64,000 nucleotides of DNA from VBAS01 sp963773465 (GTDB taxonomy: Bacteria; Bacteroidota; Bacteroidia; Chitinophagales; Chitinophagaceae), in NCBI GenBank assembly GCA_963773465.1, contig CAVZBF010000004.1, positions 1,736,001-1,800,000 on the forward strand. The letters are read 5' to 3'. Positions 9,063-17,654 of this stretch are shown here, piece after piece. The notes beneath the pieces were generated by a model, which did not search any database, was not told where the DNA came from, and saw only the letters and a program-made list of their open reading frames with translations. Numbering within the stretch: the first letter of the stretch is position 1; the number at the start of each line of letters is the position of its first letter. A program made the position numbers and the translations under genes.

Positions 9063-10268
9063 ATGCCACGAGTATTAAGAATTCTCAATCGCCTCATTAT
9101 CGGGGGCCCTTCGAAAAACGCTGTGTACCTGACCCGGTACATGCAACCTGATTTTGATACGGTACTTGTTATTGGCGGTAAAGAAGATCATGAACAGGAT
9201 GCAGATTTTTTAGCCAACGCAAATAATATTCAGCCAAGATGTATTCCGCAAATGAAGCGGCCAATTTCCCTGCGGGATGATTGGGCTGCGTATAATAAAT
9301 TAAAGAAGCTAATTAAAGAATTCAAACCGGATATTGTTCATACACATGCTGCAAAATCAGGAGCACTGGGAAGGTTAGCTGCAAAACATTCAAATGTCCC
9401 CGTGATCGTTCACACTTTTCATGGACATATATTTCATTCTTATTTCAATTCGTTAAAGACAAATTTTTTTATACGAACAGAAAGATATCTTGGGGGTTTG
9501 AGTGATGCAATAATTGCGATCAGTGATGTGCAGAAAAAAGAATTGTCAGGTGATTTTAAAATTGCAGCGCCTGAAAAATTTAAAGTAATACCGCTTGGTC
9601 TCGATCTTGATAGCTTTACAATTGACAAGGATGAAAAAAGAAATAAATTCAGAAGTGAATTTGGACTGGATGACGAAACCGTTGCTATAGGAATCATAGG
9701 ACGATTGGTGCCCGTTAAAAATCATTCTCTTTTCATCACGGCCTTGAAATATGTAATAAATAATTCTTCAGTCAGGATCAAAGCATTTATAATTGGCGAT
9801 GGCGAAAGCCGGGCATTAATAGAAAAATTGGCGACTGCGCTTGACATAAAATTCTCTCAGCATACGGATAAAGGACATCTTCATCCTTTGGTTTTTACTT
9901 CATGGAGAACAGATGTCGATACCATTTGTGCCGGTCTTGATATTATTGCATTAACATCTTTAAATGAAGGCACCCCGGTAAGTTTAATTGAAGCACAGGC
10001 TGCCGGAAAACCGATCGTGTCAACAAGGGTTGGAGGCATCGCCGATGTAGTATTAGAAAATAAAACGGCCTTGCTCTCAGATATAACGGATGAAAAAGCA
10101 TATTGCAATAATTTATTGCAGCTCGTCAATGATATTTCAATGCGGCAACGATTCAGTAATGCCGGGCAGCAATATGTGTTGAATAAATTTGGTTATCAAA
10201 GATTGGTAGCCGATATGAGTAGTTTATATAGTGAACTGCTTGATAAAAAGAATCACCGAAATAAATAA
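9063..10268 (+). CDS. Glycosyltransferase family 4 protein
   Basis: The 401-aa GT-B transferase opens with MPRVLRILNRLIIGGPSKNA, the N-terminal glycine-rich acceptor segment. It has HTHAAKSGALGRLAA near residue 95, IGIIGRLVPVKNH near 208, and ALTSLNEGTPVSLIEAQAAG near 298, the EX7E-type donor motif of GT4 retaining enzymes. It lies 17 bases after the formyltransferase and 9 bases before the cpsB-like gene. It probably acts in the same repeat-unit assembly, with UDP-sugar specificity unknown. Confidence 0.88.
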   Translation: MPRVLRILNRLIIGGPSKNAVYLTRYMQPDFDTVLVIGGKEDHEQDADFLANANNIQPRCIPQMKRPISLRDDWAAYNKLKKLIKEFKPDIVHTHAAKSGALGRLAAKHSNVPVIVHTFHGHIFHSYFNSLKTNFFIRTERYLGGLSDAIIAISDVQKKELSGDFKIAAPEKFKVIPLGLDLDSFTIDKDEKRNKFRSEFGLDDETVAIGIIGRLVPVKNHSLFITALKYVINNSSVRIKAFIIGDGESRALIEKLATALDIKFSQHTDKGHLHPLVFTSWRTDVDTICAGLDIIALTSLNEGTPVSLIEAQAAGKPIVSTRVGGIADVVLENKTALLSDITDEKAYCNNLLQLVNDISMRQRFSNAGQQYVLNKFGYQRLVADMSSLYSELLDKKNHRNK

Positions 10269-10277
10269 TAGAAGCTT

Positions 10278-11009
10278 ATGAAACTGTGGGGAAAAAAAGA
10301 AGATGCATTTGATTATGGGCTTCTCGGAGCAGATATGCATTCTCATTTGTTGCCCGGAATCGATGACGGCTCTCCGGATCTTCACACATCGGTAAAGCTG
10401 ATAAATGGATTAACAGAACTTGGATTTAAAAAACTTATTACTACTCCGCATATCATGCAGGATATGTATCCCAATAAAAGAGCGGAGATCCTGGAACGCT
10501 GTGAAATGCTGAACAAACATCTTGAATCAGAAAATATACCTATTAAGATAGATGCGGCAGCTGAATATTTTCTTGATGACAATTTGAAAAAACTATTGGC
10601 GAACAAGGAACAGCTATTAACCTTTGGTGATAATCTTGTATTGGTAGAGTTTTCAATGGCAAGTGAGCCCATTGATTTTAAAGAACTGCTGTTTGAAATG
10701 CAAATGCAAAACTATCAGCCGGTGATTGCACATCCCGAACGTTATGTTTACCATGAAAGAAATAAAGAATTCTTTGAAGAATTGAAAAGCGCCGGTTATC
10801 TTTTCCAGTTAAATATAATGGCACTGGCCGGTGCCTATGGTAAATCTGTAAATGAGCTGGCGAAATATTTTATCAAGCATCAGTATTATGAGCTGGCCGG
10901 CACTGATCTTCATAATCCACACCAGCTTGCACACCTCCACAATCATTCCATTGTTCATGGTTTAAAAGAATTGCTTGATTCCGGAAAATTATTGAACCCG
11001 GATCTATAA
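10278..11009 (+). CDS. Tyrosine-protein phosphatase, CpsB/YwqE type (PHP domain)
   Basis: The 243-aa protein has the PHP metal-binding signature DMHSHLLPGIDDG near residue 14 and further metal His residues in TTPH (near 55), AHPERY (near 151) and GTDLHNPH (near 213). This family dephosphorylates the autophosphorylating BY-kinase that controls capsule/exopolysaccharide chain length. No BY-kinase or Wza-like exporter lies in the window, so those partners would be to the left. It is the last gene of the polysaccharide block. Confidence 0.85.
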   Translation: MKLWGKKEDAFDYGLLGADMHSHLLPGIDDGSPDLHTSVKLINGLTELGFKKLITTPHIMQDMYPNKRAEILERCEMLNKHLESENIPIKIDAAAEYFLDDNLKKLLANKEQLLTFGDNLVLVEFSMASEPIDFKELLFEMQMQNYQPVIAHPERYVYHERNKEFFEELKSAGYLFQLNIMALAGAYGKSVNELAKYFIKHQYYELAGTDLHNPHQLAHLHNHSIVHGLKELLDSGKLLNPDL

Positions 11010-11449
11010 ACCGTTGAACTTTTTTTGCTGTTAATTGTAAGATAAAATGAATGAAAATGGATAAATTCTTTCAACCTTTCTTTACTACCAGGCCAACAGG
11101 ACAATGAACCGGTTTGGGTTTATCACTGGGTTATGATATTGTAAAGCAGATGGAGACGAGTTGAAAGTCGAGACGAAAGAAGGGGAGGCGGTGAATTTAC
11201 TATTTTGCTGCCGGCTTAATTGAGTGGTTGCAGAGGCGTAGCCTCGGTGCATTTTGTAACAACGGATTTTAATCCCTTGTATCTGTTGGCACTTTAGACA
11301 AAGTGCCGTAGGCACGGTACATTACCTGCAATTATAATAAAAATATGCGTCGTGCCTACGGCACGCTCTTCAATTTCATTGCGCTTTACAACGGATTAAA
11401 ATCCGTTGTTACAAAATAATTCGAGCCTATGGCTCTTAAATTAATAAGC
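11010..11449. other. Gene-free interval holding a nested palindromic element
   Basis: No convincing coding region lies here. After cpsB there is a T-rich stretch (about 11019-11026) that could end transcription. The remainder is dominated by the palindromic repeat at 11225-11437, described separately. The promoter of the downstream MerR-type regulator must lie here or inside the repeat, but I see no clean TAnnTTTG element. Confidence 0.6.
11225..11437. repeat. Nested inverted-repeat (REP/MITE-like) element
   Basis: A perfect 25-base inverted repeat (11251-11275 against 11393-11417) encloses a second pair, GTGCCGTAGGCAC near 11301 and CGTGCCTACGGCACG near 11351, each itself a near-palindrome. 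Outside lie small hairpins GAGGC-GTA-GCCTC near 11233 and GAGCC-TAT-GGCTC near 11424. The onion-like symmetry resembles paired REP sequences or a MITE. It ends 13 bases before the likely start of the carotenoid regulator. An in-frame ATG at 11429 sits inside the outermost hairpin, so I do not use it as the start. Confidence 0.7.
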
Positions 11450-12328
11450 ATGACCAGGTTTACCATAAAGGATCTTGAGAATCTTTCGGGTATTAAAGCC
11501 CATACGATCCGTATTTGGGAACAACGCTATTCTTTTCTTAGGCCATCCCGCACAGAAACTAATATCCGGTATTATAGTAATGATGATCTGAAAACCATCT
11601 TGAATATTTCCATTTTGAATAAATATGGATACAAAATATCTCACATAAATAAGATGTCGCTGAATGATGTACAGGCGAGGGTTGCAGAACTGAATATAGA
11701 CGGCGCACCGCAGGAACGCATCGTGAATGAACTGATACAGTTAATGGTTGATCTTGACACAACAGGTTTTGAAAAATTAATCAATAAACAAATAGCAACC
11801 GGCGGAATTGAAAAAACTATCATCCGCATTATCTTTCCTTTCTTTGAAAGAATTGGAATACTTTGGCAAACGGGTCATATCAACCCGGCGCAGGAACACC
11901 TTATTTCAAATATTATCCGGCAAAAATTGATCGTAGGCATTGACCAGGCTAAGCCATTGATAAAAGTTAAAAAGTCATTCCTGCTTTTTTTACCGGAAAG
12001 AGAACATCACGAGTTAGGATTACTCCTTGTATATTATTTATTAAAGAAAAGAGGAGCAGAAGTGTTTTATATAGGCGCCAATGTTCCGTTAAAGGATGCG
12101 CAGTTTGTTGCTGAAATTAAGAAGCCCGATTTTATTTACATACATCTTACTTCTTCCTCACCCGGATTCGACTTTCCAAAATTTCTTTCACAAGCCTCCC
12201 AAAAAATTGCAAGACCAAAGATCATTTTATCCGGTTATGTAACACATGAGTATAAAAGATCACTTCCCAAAAACGTCGAATTCAAACATTCGCTTCTTGA
12301 ACTGGTAGAATTTATTTCCTCTCTCTGA
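11450..12328 (+). CDS. MerR-family regulator with cobalamin-binding domain (CarH/LitR-like photoreceptor)
   Basis: The ATG at 11450 gives a 292-aa protein (TRFTIKDLENLSG). An N-terminal MerR winged helix (IRIWEQRY...RYYSNDD, residues about 5-70) is followed by a helical B12-cap domain and a Rossmann B12-binding domain. Two diagnostic motifs of CarH proteins are visible: W-x9-EH (W at LWQTGHINPAQEH, near residue 140) and E-x-H-x-x-G in PEREHHELG (near 185), which supplies the cobalt-ligating His. CarH/LitR proteins repress carotenoid genes in the dark and release DNA on light cleavage of adenosylcobalamin. The gene sits directly before an ECF sigma factor and crt genes, which matches. DNA target and light response are inferred. 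Confidence 0.85.
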   Translation: MTRFTIKDLENLSGIKAHTIRIWEQRYSFLRPSRTETNIRYYSNDDLKTILNISILNKYGYKISHINKMSLNDVQARVAELNIDGAPQERIVNELIQLMVDLDTTGFEKLINKQIATGGIEKTIIRIIFPFFERIGILWQTGHINPAQEHLISNIIRQKLIVGIDQAKPLIKVKKSFLLFLPEREHHELGLLLVYYLLKKRGAEVFYIGANVPLKDAQFVAEIKKPDFIYIHLTSSSPGFDFPKFLSQASQKIARPKIILSGYVTHEYKRSLPKNVEFKHSLLELVEFISSL

Positions 12329-12392
12329 CATCTGTTCCCGTTTACAAATCGTATTTTCTGTTGAGCGTTTTTAGAATAATTCTCTGCTATTA

Positions 12393-12454
12393 TTAAACAA
12401 GAGCTCATTTGACATATATTCCTGTTTAATTTTATCATGGTGAAAGTTAAACAG
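12393..12454. promoter_or_regulatory. Candidate operator: inverted/direct TTAAACA copies before the sigma-factor gene
   Basis: CTGTTTAA (12422-12429) and TTAAACAG (12447-12454) form a perfect 8-base inverted repeat with a 17-base spacer, 7 bases before the sigma-factor ATG. A third TTAAACA lies at 12393-12399. Repeated short sites in the only intergenic gap between a CarH-like regulator and its probable target are what an operator would look like, but the link is inferred. A simple mRNA hairpin is the alternative. Confidence 0.4.
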
Positions 12455-12461
12455 AAATTTT

Positions 12462-12962
12462 ATGTCAACAGCCGAGTTTAATGAACTCTTGTTAAGTAAT
12501 GCAAATTTGCTCAAACCATTTGCCGTAAGCCTGACACATGACCAGGAGGTTGCAAAAGATCTTTTCCAGGAAACATTGTACAGGGCATTAGCCAACAAGG
12601 ATAAATATAGCACCGGCACAAACGTGAAAGCATGGTTGTTTACTATTATGAGAAATATTTTTATAAATGATTATCGCAGGAAAGCAAAGCAAAAAACCAT
12701 TTTTGACAATACAGCAAATAAGTCATTGATCAATTCAGGTAATACGGTCGTTTATAGCGGTGCTGAGGAACATTTACATTATAAAGAGATCAACTATTCA
12801 ATTTACCAGCTGCCACAAATTTTTAAAATACCTTTTTTGTTGTACTTTGAAGGGTACCGGTATCATGAAATTGCTTATTCGCTCGACGAACCGCTCGGAA
12901 CTATTAAAAGCAGGATACATTTTGCCCGAAAACTTTTGAAGGAACAAATTACACGGTATTAA
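12462..12962 (+). CDS. ECF-type RNA polymerase sigma factor
   Basis: The 166-aa protein shows region 2 (KDLFQETLYRALAN...WLFTIMRNIFINDYRR, residues about 28-75) and region 4 (ISYQLP-like IYQLPQIFKIPFLLYFEGYRYHEIAYSLDEPLGTIKSRIHFARKLL, residues about 110-160; shown in parts). No anti-sigma gene follows. It lies between the CarH-like regulator and crtI, with 9 bases to crtI, so it is probably the carotenoid-operon sigma factor, like LitS next to LitR in Streptomyces. The promoter it reads is unknown. Confidence 0.85.
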   Translation: MSTAEFNELLLSNANLLKPFAVSLTHDQEVAKDLFQETLYRALANKDKYSTGTNVKAWLFTIMRNIFINDYRRKAKQKTIFDNTANKSLINSGNTVVYSGAEEHLHYKEINYSIYQLPQIFKIPFLLYFEGYRYHEIAYSLDEPLGTIKSRIHFARKLLKEQITRY

Positions 12963-12971
12963 AATTTTCTT

Positions 12972-14483
12972 ATGTCTTCATCTGTGATAATTGTTGGCAG
13001 TGGGTTTGCAGGTTTGTCGGCTGCATCTTTTATGGCAAAGGCAGGTTGGAAGGTTACGGTGATAGAAAAAAATAATACTCCCGGCGGTAGGGCAAGACAA
13101 TTAAAAGAAGATGGTTTCACTTTCGACATGGGCCCAAGCTGGTATTGGATGCCGGACGTGTTTGAAAGGTATTTTGAAAAATTTGGAAAAAAAGTTTCTG
13201 ATTATTATTCGCTGCATCGCCTCGATCCTTCTTATCGGATTTATTGGAATGATTGTTTTACTGACGTGCCTGCCGATTACAATGCTTTCAGGAATATGGT
13301 GGATGAATTTGAGCCCGGCGCAAGTGAACAACTTGAAAATTATTTAAAAGAAGCTGCATTTAAATATGAAATAGGAATAAAAAAATTAGTTCATAAGCCA
13401 GGCAGGTCGCTTACCGAGTTTATCGATAGCGATATTTTCAAAGGAGTTTTTCGACTGGATGTTTTTACATCAATTAAAAAGCATATCGCTAAGCATTTCA
13501 AACATCCGCGGCTTCGCCAGCTGATGGAATTTCCTGTTTTATTTCTTGGTGCGCTGCCGGAAAATACGCCGGCTCTGTACAGCCTGATGAATTATGCAGA
13601 TATTAAAGGAGGCACATGGTATCCCAAAGGCGGAATGTATTCGGTAGTGGATGCGATGTACAAGCTTGCGATTGAGTTGGGTGTAGAATTTCATTTCAAT
13701 GAGGAAGTGAAACAAATTTTTGTGGAGGATAATGTTGCAAAGAAAATTGTTACTGACAGGCAAGTGCATGATGCCGATATAGTGATCAGCGGAGCCGATT
13801 ATCATTTTACCGAAGAGAATCTCTTGTCAAAAGAATATCGTAGCTATAATGATACTTATTGGAAAGAGAGAGTCATGGCGCCGAGCTGTCTTTTATATTT
13901 TGTTGGCTTAAATAAAAAATTAAAAAATATAATTCATCATTCCTTATTCTTCGATGTGGCATTTGAACAACATGCAAAAGAAATTTATAACGAACCCCAA
14001 TGGCCGGCTGACCCGCTTTTTTATGTAAGTGTAAATTCGGTGACAGATGATAGCGTTGCTCCACCAGGTTGTGATAATATGGTTGTATTGATACCTGTTG
14101 CTTCAGGCCTTGAAGGAGATGATGAAAGCATAAGGGAGAAATATTTTCAAAAGGTGATCACAAGAATGGAGAAGCATACCGGTCAGTCAATACTTGATGC
14201 GGTGATCTTTAAAAAAACATTTTCTCTTTCCGATTTTTCAAAAGAATACAATTCTTTCCGCGGTAATGCATATGGTTTGGCAAATACATTAATGCAAACA
14301 GCATTATTCAAGCCATCATGTAAAAGCAAAAAAGTAAAAAATCTTTTTTATACAGGGCAATTAACAGTGCCAGGTCCCGGTGTACCGCCATGCCTCATCA
14401 GCGGTGAAGTAGTGGCAAAGGAAGCATTGAAAGAATATAAAGCATCCGCTAAATACAAAGTTGAACAATTAATTAACCAGTAA
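12972..14483 (+). CDS. crtI: Phytoene desaturase
   Basis: The 503-aa flavoprotein begins SSSVIIVGSGFAGLSAA, a dinucleotide-binding GxGxxG motif, and has the C-terminal CrtI signature LFYTGQLTVPGPGVPPCL near residue 458. CrtI desaturates phytoene in steps to lycopene, using FAD at the membrane. Length and the downstream crtB with 10-base spacing are typical of Bacteroidota carotenoid operons. CrtI-like saturases or neurosporene-forming variants cannot be excluded, but the presence of a lycopene cyclase gene argues for full desaturation to lycopene. Confidence 0.9.
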   Translation: MSSSVIIVGSGFAGLSAASFMAKAGWKVTVIEKNNTPGGRARQLKEDGFTFDMGPSWYWMPDVFERYFEKFGKKVSDYYSLHRLDPSYRIYWNDCFTDVPADYNAFRNMVDEFEPGASEQLENYLKEAAFKYEIGIKKLVHKPGRSLTEFIDSDIFKGVFRLDVFTSIKKHIAKHFKHPRLRQLMEFPVLFLGALPENTPALYSLMNYADIKGGTWYPKGGMYSVVDAMYKLAIELGVEFHFNEEVKQIFVEDNVAKKIVTDRQVHDADIVISGADYHFTEENLLSKEYRSYNDTYWKERVMAPSCLLYFVGLNKKLKNIIHHSLFFDVAFEQHAKEIYNEPQWPADPLFYVSVNSVTDDSVAPPGCDNMVVLIPVASGLEGDDESIREKYFQKVITRMEKHTGQSILDAVIFKKTFSLSDFSKEYNSFRGNAYGLANTLMQTALFKPSCKSKKVKNLFYTGQLTVPGPGVPPCLISGEVVAKEALKEYKASAKYKVEQLINQ

Positions 14484-14493
14484 ACTGAGTGAT

Positions 14494-15333
14494 ATGATCT
14501 GGAAATTTCATGAAGTAAGCGCTAAATGCAGCGAAATCACTACAACGGCTTACAGTACATCATTTTCGTCCGCTATTCGGTTGCTGCACCAGGATATGCG
14601 CCAGCCAATTTATAATATTTACGGCTTTGTCCGTTTTGCTGATGAGATTGTAGATACTTTTCATGATCATGATAAATCTTTGCTGCTGGCGGATTTTAAA
14701 AAAGAAACCTATGCTGCCATTAAAAGAGGCATCAGCCTGAACCCGATATTGAACAGCTTTCAGCAAACAGTGAACGAATACAATATCGATCATGGGCTGA
14801 TCGAAGCTTTTTTTCATAGCATGGAAATGGACCTCACGCAACGGGCATACGATACCAGGAATTTTAATGAGTATGTTTATGGCTCTGCCGAAACGGTGGG
14901 TCTTATGTGTCTTTATGTTTTTTGCGAGGGCAAAAAAGAATTGTATGAAAAACTGAAAGTGCCAGCCAGGGCGCTTGGTGCTGCATTTCAAAAAGTAAAT
15001 TTTTTACGCGACATAAAAGCTGATTATAACAGTTTGTCAAGAATGTATTTTCCAGGTTGTGATTTTAATAATTTTACAGAAGGTGATAAAAAGCAAATAG
15101 AGGAGGATATTTATAACGATTTCAAGGCGGCGTATGATGGAATCATAAAATTGCCATTGAAATCAAGATTTGGCGTATATGTTGCTTACAAGTATTATTT
15201 GTCGTTGTTTAAAAAAATAAAAAGCCTGGAGCCCGCAAGAGTATTGGAAGCAAGGATCCGCATACCGGATTATAAAAAAGCAATGATCGTTTTACGGGCG
15301 GGTGTTAAAAATCATTTAGGATTAATAGGATGA
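14494..15333 (+). CDS. crtB: Phytoene synthase (phytoene/squalene synthase family)
   Basis: The 279-aa protein has the two Asp-rich substrate-binding motifs of head-to-head prenyl synthases: DEIVD near residue 50 (FVRFADEIVD) and DIKAD near residue 172 (NFLRDIKADYNSLSRMYFP). It condenses two geranylgeranyl diphosphates to phytoene. It overlaps idi by ATGA, so the two are likely co-translated. Its position between crtI and idi fixes the function better than the motif alone, which squalene synthases share. Confidence 0.9.
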   Translation: MIWKFHEVSAKCSEITTTAYSTSFSSAIRLLHQDMRQPIYNIYGFVRFADEIVDTFHDHDKSLLLADFKKETYAAIKRGISLNPILNSFQQTVNEYNIDHGLIEAFFHSMEMDLTQRAYDTRNFNEYVYGSAETVGLMCLYVFCEGKKELYEKLKVPARALGAAFQKVNFLRDIKADYNSLSRMYFPGCDFNNFTEGDKKQIEEDIYNDFKAAYDGIIKLPLKSRFGVYVAYKYYLSLFKKIKSLEPARVLEARIRIPDYKKAMIVLRAGVKNHLGLIG

Positions 15334-15875
15334 AAGAAGAAGATAAAGTTATACTGGTGAACGAGCATGATGACATGGTTGGCATCATGGATAAAATGGA
15401 AGCGCATAAGCAAGGCTTATTGCACAGGGCTTTCAGCATTTTTATTTTTAACAGTAAAGGCGAGATGCTGTTGCAGCAAAGAGCGATAACAAAATATCAT
15501 AGCGGCGGATTATGGACGAATGCATGTTGCAGCCATCCCATGCCCGGTGAAAAAACAAACGAGGCAGCCGTGCGAAGACTGCAGGAAGAACTGGGTTTCG
15601 AAACGCCGCTTGAAAAAGTTTTCGACTTTGTTTACAAAGCCGAATTCGATAATGGATTAACAGAATATGAATTCGACCATGTATTTACCGGGGAATATGA
15701 AGGTGACGTGAATATAAATACTGAAGAAGTAAGTGAGTACTGTTATAAGGATATTCCGGAAATAAAAGACATGTTGCAAACACATCCGCAAAAATTCACG
15801 GCATGGTTTCATCTTGCATTTCCGAAGATCGAAGAATGGTGGACAACACGCTATCAAAAAATTCCGACTGAATGA
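15330..15875 (+). CDS. idi: Isopentenyl-diphosphate delta-isomerase, type I
   Basis: The 181-aa Nudix protein has LHRAFSIFIFNSKGEMLLQQ near residue 30, the active-site Cys segment WTNACCSHP near 60, and the Glu-rich Nudix region EAAVRRLQEELGF near 75. It interconverts IPP and DMAPP, feeding prenyl chain synthesis for the carotenoid genes around it. It overlaps both neighbours by ATGA (crtB upstream, crtZ downstream), a tightly coupled arrangement. Confidence 0.92.
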   Translation: MKEEDKVILVNEHDDMVGIMDKMEAHKQGLLHRAFSIFIFNSKGEMLLQQRAITKYHSGGLWTNACCSHPMPGEKTNEAAVRRLQEELGFETPLEKVFDFVYKAEFDNGLTEYEFDHVFTGEYEGDVNINTEEVSEYCYKDIPEIKDMLQTHPQKFTAWFHLAFPKIEEWWTTRYQKIPTE

Positions 15876-16379
15876 CCTGGTTATATTACATACTTGTTCT
15901 TATTGCAACTTTCATTATTATGGAAGGTATCACATGGCTGACGCATCGTTATGTGATGCATGGCTTTCTTTGGTATTTGCATAAGGACCATCACCAACCG
16001 GAGCCCGGTTTTTTTGAAAAGAATGATGCATTCTTTATCATTTTTGCTGTGCCCAGTATTTTGCTTATCTATTTCGGCACATTTAATAATGTATGGTGGA
16101 TGCAATCGATCGGTTTTGGCATCATGGCTTATGGCGCTGGGATATTTTTTAGTGCATGATGTAATCATTCATCAGCGCTTTAAATGGTTTACCCGCAGCA
16201 ATAATCGTTATGTGCGTGCAATTCGCTGGGCGCATAAGATGCATCACAAGCATCTCGATCGTCATGATGGTGAAAGTTTCGGTATGCTGCTTGTTCATAA
16301 AAAATATTGGGAAAAAATAAAACGCGACAAAAAACTTATTGAGGGTAATAAGAAAGTGAAGTATATACAGGAGAATTGA
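15872..16379 (+). pseudogene. crtZ: Beta-carotene hydroxylase split by an apparent +1 frameshift
   Basis: The first frame (15872-16159) holds membrane segments and two His clusters, THRYVMH and HKDHHQPE. The second frame (ending 16379) holds HDVIIHQRF and HKMHHKHLDRHDGESFGML. All four His clusters of the non-haem di-iron CrtZ hydroxylases are therefore present but in two frames. Removing one G of the GGG run near 16139 restores MAYGAGYFLVHD. Intact, the protein would be about 168 aa and would hydroxylate beta-carotene to zeaxanthin. As read, the product lacks half its iron ligands. Confidence 0.8.
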
Positions 16380-16416
16380 ATGTTTTTTGTGATACCAGCT
16401 TTAGTAACTCCGATTA

Positions 16417-16434
16417 AGCGTCCCTTGCGTCGCA
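16417..16434. repeat. Dispersed 18-base repeat, copy 1
   Basis: The 18-mer AGCGTCCCTTGCGTCGCA lies between crtZ and crtY and recurs exactly at 44389-44406, between the second TonB receptor gene and the cobalamin riboswitch. Flanks diverge quickly apart from a pyrimidine-rich CTTT/TTTT tail. It is probably one copy of a genome-wide intergenic repeat. Confidence 0.7.
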
Positions 16435-16474
16435 ATCCTTTCATCGTTCCTATCTTTAATCATCAATTTAAGAC

Positions 16475-17623
16475 TTGCTATCTTCTTCCAGATACAATTA
16501 TATTTTTACCGGTGCAGGCTGTGCCGCCCTCAGTCTTGTTATGAGAATGATCAAAAGCGGAAAATTTACTGATAAAAAGATCCTTCTCATCGATAAAGAA
16601 CCAAAAACAACCAATGACCGCACCTGGTGTTTCTGGGAAAAGCAAAATGGATTTTTTGAAAACATTGTTTATAAAAAATGGAACAAGCTTTCTTTTTTTA
16701 GTGATGATTTTTCAGATACAATGGATATTTCTCCATATGAATATAAAATGATAAGAGGCATCGATTTCTATGATCATTGTTTTTCTGAGATAGCGAAGCA
16801 CAAAAATATTGACATTTATTACGGCGATCTGAAGAGTTGGCGTTATCATAAAGAAGGATTCACTTTTTTCATCGATGATCAGCAACTGGATTTGCCGGAT
16901 GCTCCTATTTTTAATTCAATTTATGAACCGGTTGAAAACAATTCCAAAACAATAAACCTGCTGCAGCATTTTAAAGGATGGGTGATAGAAACTGATGAAT
17001 CAGTGTTTGATCCTGCTATCGCCACACTAATGGACTTCAGGGTGCCGCAGGAGCATGGAACTTCTTTTGTTTACACAATGCCGTTTTCCGGCGCCCGGGC
17101 ATTGATTGAATATACTTTGTTTTCAAAAGAGCTCTTGCCTCAACAGGAATATGACGATGGATTAAAGAGCTATATTAATAGTTTTTTAAAGATCAAAGAT
17201 TATCGTGTGATCGATACCGAATTTGGCATCATCCCTATGACAACAAAAAAGTTTGATTTTTATAAAAGGTTCGCTTATAACATCGGGGCAGCAGGCGGAC
17301 AAACAAAAGCATCCAGCGGTTATACATTTCAATTTATCCAGAAACAATCACAAACTATAGTCGATCATTTGATACAGGCTAAAGACCTGCAAAGTATGCC
17401 GCGTACACCAGGCCGTTTTCGTTTTTATGATAAAGTATTACTTGACGTATTGGACAAGAAGAGAACTTCAGGTAAAGAAGTATTTACTACAATGTTCAAA
17501 AAAAATAAACCTCAGCAAGTATTAAAGTTCCTGGACAATGAAAGCTCGCTGGCAGAAGAGCTAAAAATTATTTCTACACTGCCCACACTTCCTTTTTTAA
17601 AAGCCGCTTTCAAACAATTTTAA
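16475..17623 (+). CDS. crtY: Lycopene beta-cyclase
   Basis: The 382-aa protein starts RYNYIFTGAGCAALSL after a TTG at 16475, the only plausible start because an in-frame TAA lies at 16469-16471 and the first ATG is well inside the FAD fold. NDRTWCFWE near residue 50 is a signature of CrtY-type cyclases, and a FGIIPMTTKKF segment near 250 is also typical. It closes both ends of lycopene into beta-carotene. It follows crtZ after 95 bases, enough for a separate promoter, and ends convergently toward the gene at 17655. Confidence 0.88.
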   Translation: MLSSSRYNYIFTGAGCAALSLVMRMIKSGKFTDKKILLIDKEPKTTNDRTWCFWEKQNGFFENIVYKKWNKLSFFSDDFSDTMDISPYEYKMIRGIDFYDHCFSEIAKHKNIDIYYGDLKSWRYHKEGFTFFIDDQQLDLPDAPIFNSIYEPVENNSKTINLLQHFKGWVIETDESVFDPAIATLMDFRVPQEHGTSFVYTMPFSGARALIEYTLFSKELLPQQEYDDGLKSYINSFLKIKDYRVIDTEFGIIPMTTKKFDFYKRFAYNIGAAGGQTKASSGYTFQFIQKQSQTIVDHLIQAKDLQSMPRTPGRFRFYDKVLLDVLDKKRTSGKEVFTTMFKKNKPQQVLKFLDNESSLAEELKIISTLPTLPFLKAAFKQF

Positions 17624-17633
17624 GGTGACAAAG

Positions 17634-17653
17634 CCCTTCAAAGGGTTGGGGTT
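17634..17653. repeat. Short palindromic repeat between convergent genes, possible terminator
   Basis: CCCTT-CA-AAGGG (17634-17645) followed by GGGTTGGGG and five T bases lies between crtY and the minus-strand gene at 17655. It could act as a terminator for crtY. A near-identical sequence in reverse orientation occurs at 51851-51869, so it is also a dispersed repeat. Confidence 0.45.
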
Positions 17654-17654
17654 T

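Noticed and set aside
11429..11449. ATG at 11429 as the MerR-B12 regulator start
   Set aside because: It lies inside the hairpin of the nested repeat; the ATG at 11450 gives the expected MerR N-terminus.
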